A stretch of 14,800 nucleotides of DNA from Baffinella frigidus (lineage: Eukaryota; Cryptophyceae; Cryptomonadales; Baffinellaceae): the NCBI GenBank assembly GCA_026770585.1, contig MU647113.1, positions 19,348 through 34,147 on the forward strand, read 5' to 3'. A program made the translations under genes and the position numbers. The notes under the pieces are model-generated. The model searched no databases. It had not been told where the DNA came from and saw nothing but the letters and a program-made list of their open reading frames with translations. Shown here one piece after another: positions 13,598-14,800 of the stretch. Position 1 is the stretch's first letter. The number at the start of each line of letters is the position of its first letter.

Positions 13598-13714
13598 CAG
13601 GGGTACCTTGCTCACAAGAAACCGCCCCCCCTTAGGACCCTACAGTAGGGCTATGCCTAGGGTCCTACGGTTGTCCTAGGGGGGGGGACGTTTCTTATAA
13701 GCGAGGTACCCCTG
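13598..13714. mobile_element. Family M palindromic MITE, copy 10
   Basis: CAGGGGTACCTTGCTCACAA to TTTCTTATAAGCGAGGTACC then CCTG, with TA on both sides. The preceding bases GAGAGACCTTTA also occur at about 13808-13821 before the 60-bp repeat relative. Confidence 0.9.
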
Positions 13715-13814
13715 TACTATGACCGGTGCGTGTCCTTATTCGCGAGTAGCCCATGTACTCAGAGTGTGTGCGAGTGCGGTTGAGGCCCGCACGACGCCCA
13801 CTCACGAGAGAGAG

Positions 13815-13875
13815 ACCTTTACGAGCGACCTACATGGCCGCCATGCATGCACCTCCACCGAGGCTGTGTCTGAGC
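13815..13875 (+). repeat. Dispersed 60-bp repeat, diverged copy 3
   Basis: ATGGCCGCCATGCATGCACC then TCCACCGAGGCTGTGTCTGA aligns with 3881-3920 and 6700-6738. Confidence 0.5.
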
Positions 13876-14390
13876 AGGGGCGCCGAGAGAGGTCAGGCGC
13901 ACTCTACATGTAGCGTACGAACGGAGGCAGGGGCGCGACACGGCCTTGACGGAAGGGAATACACGGTGGCCATGTTGGTTTCGAATTTGGTAATAAATAA
14001 ACGCACTTTTCTTCGCAGGACCTCTGTCCCCAGATGGCCCGAGAGGCTACGTGACTGTGCAAAGTCACTCCGACTACTCATACATAGGGCTTCTCCCCAG
14101 AACCCCCAGAATATCCACTCTAGTTGCCATCGGGGCCCGTCCCTGGACTATGTCCTCGCTCGGTCCTGCTCAGACACAGCCTCGGTGGGGTGCATACATG
14201 GCGCACCCGGGGTAGACTCTAGTTGCCCTCCGCATACCGGGCGAACCTCTTCCTCAGGACACTCCGACTACTCTTACACAGGGCGCGGGCGCACTTGTTC
14301 CCCAGAACTTTCGGAGGGTGCAATGCGAGGCTCGTGCGCGATCGTGCTTGCACGCGCCAGGCGTCGAGAAGGGAGGAGGCACGGTTCCCA
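13876..14390. other. No recognised gene; internal direct repeats
   Basis: CACTCCGACTACTC[A/T]TACA is at about 14067 and 14261. CTCTAGTTGCC is at about 14120 and 14218. A pyrimidine-rich acceptor-like CTTTTCTTCGCAG ends near 14018. A 225-codon frame (13753-14430) spans the region but runs from one side of the repeats into the next family M element and has no domain, so I do not call it a gene. Confidence 0.4.
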
Positions 14391-14508
14391 CATGAGTACC
14401 TCGCTCATAAGAACGCGCCAACCCCCCTAGGACCACCGTAGGGCCCTAGGCATAGGTCCATTGTAGGGTCCTAGGAAGAGGCGCGTTCTTGTGAGCAAGG
14501 TAACCCTG
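14391..14508. mobile_element. Family M palindromic MITE, copy 11 (diverged ends)
   Basis: CATGAGTACCTCGCTCATAA to GTTCTTGTGAGCAAGGTAAC then CCTG. The TA flanks are not preserved. Confidence 0.85.
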
Positions 14509-14514
14509 AAGACC

Positions 14515-14656
14515 CCTCTAGTGGCCCTCCGCGTGCCGGGCGCCAGGCGTCGAGAAGGAGGCAGGACGCCCTAGGCCCTACTGTAGGCCCCTCCGCGTAC
14601 CGGGCGCCCTAGGCCCTACTGTAGGCGCCTCTAGTGGCCCTCCGCGTGCCGGGCGC
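14515..14656 (+). repeat. GC-rich tandem repeats, 38-bp unit and CTCTAGTGGCC blocks
   Basis: CGCCCTAGGCCCTACTGTAG starts units at 14567 and 14605 (period 38). CTAGTGGCCCTCCGCGTGCC is at 14519-14538 and again at 14631-14650, with a relative near 14218. The CCTACTGTAGG core is also found in family M. Confidence 0.8.
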
Positions 14657-14709
14657 ACTTCTTCCGCAGCACCCGCGCCGCGTGCATCGCTTTGCCCTCC
14701 CCTGGTTCG

Positions 14710-14800
14710 GGTTTGGGGTTTGGGGTTTGGGGTTTGGGGTTTGGGGTTTGGGAGTTTGGGTTTGGGGTTTGGGGTTTGGGGTTTGGGGTTTGGGTTTGGG
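14710..14800 (+). repeat. TTTGGGG array at the window end
   Basis: About 13 units of TTTGGGG with a few TTTGGG variants, G-rich on the + strand and so opposite in orientation to every other telomere-like block here. It continues past the window edge. It is a one-base variant of TTTAGGG (CCCCAAA on the other strand, seen as a minor variant elsewhere). Confidence 0.95.

Noticed and set aside
13753-14430. 225-codon open frame on +
   Set aside because: It crosses a dispersed repeat and direct repeats and ends inside a family M element; no motif seen.
2124-14508. Regularly similar palindromes as a possible CRISPR array
   Set aside because: They are about 120-bp dispersed inverted-repeat elements with TA flanks and irregular spacing in a eukaryotic context.

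Overview
The window looks like nuclear DNA of a eukaryotic microalga or related protist. It has spliceosomal introns, an eyp24/TMED-type membrane protein exon, an ankyrin-repeat gene, many microsatellites, short inverted-repeat transposons and long blocks of Arabidopsis-type telomere repeat (CCCTAAA, i.e. TTTAGGG on the other strand) far from any obvious chromosome end. TTTAGGG telomeres occur in plants, many green algae, dinoflagellates and chromerids. One GC-AG intron, long non-coding stretches and telomere-like repeat would suit a dinoflagellate-like genome, but the lineage cannot be fixed from this sequence.

Layout. 1-608: the 3' part of a p24/TMED (EMP24/GP25L) gene, with one exon end at 1-35 and the transmembrane/cytosolic-tail exon at 518-608. 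The intron between them starts as a CCCTAAA array and carries decayed copies of the second exon. 609-3310: GA-rich DNA, exon fragments, two fold-back elements, the first copies of a palindromic MITE family (family M), a 300-bp telomere-repeat block and a 26-bp tandem repeat. 3310-9270: mostly gene-poor repeats, including a decayed copy of the first p24 exon, an ankyrin fragment, dispersed repeat families D and R, more M copies (one with a nested insertion), a 21-bp minisatellite encoding heptads and two further telomere-repeat blocks. 9306-9680: a near-perfect hairpin element and the leader of the ankyrin gene. 9680-12940: the ankyrin-repeat gene in seven exons. 12941-14800: microsatellites, four M copies or fragments, tandem repeats, and a final G-rich TTTGGGG block running to the window end.

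Main result. The ankyrin gene is invisible to simple ORF calling because its introns are largely built of telomere-like repeat. Splicing at 9749/9922, 9996/10691, 10796/11101, 11197/11719, 11805/12078 and 12177/12582 gives one 297-codon frame. In it the T-P-L-H signature, or its variant, falls at residues 40, 73, 106, 139, 172, 205 and 238, exactly 33 apart across every junction after the first repeat. Three introns (1, 3 and 5) are essentially CCCTAAA-type arrays with GT...AG ends. Intron 6 is a CCCTCAA/CCCTCAGCC array with GC...AG ends. Introns 2 and 4 are repeat mixtures. The p24 gene shows the same pattern, its donor GTGAGAAACCC running straight into the array. Telomere-like sequence therefore seems to have been domesticated, or tolerated, as intron sequence in two unrelated genes here.
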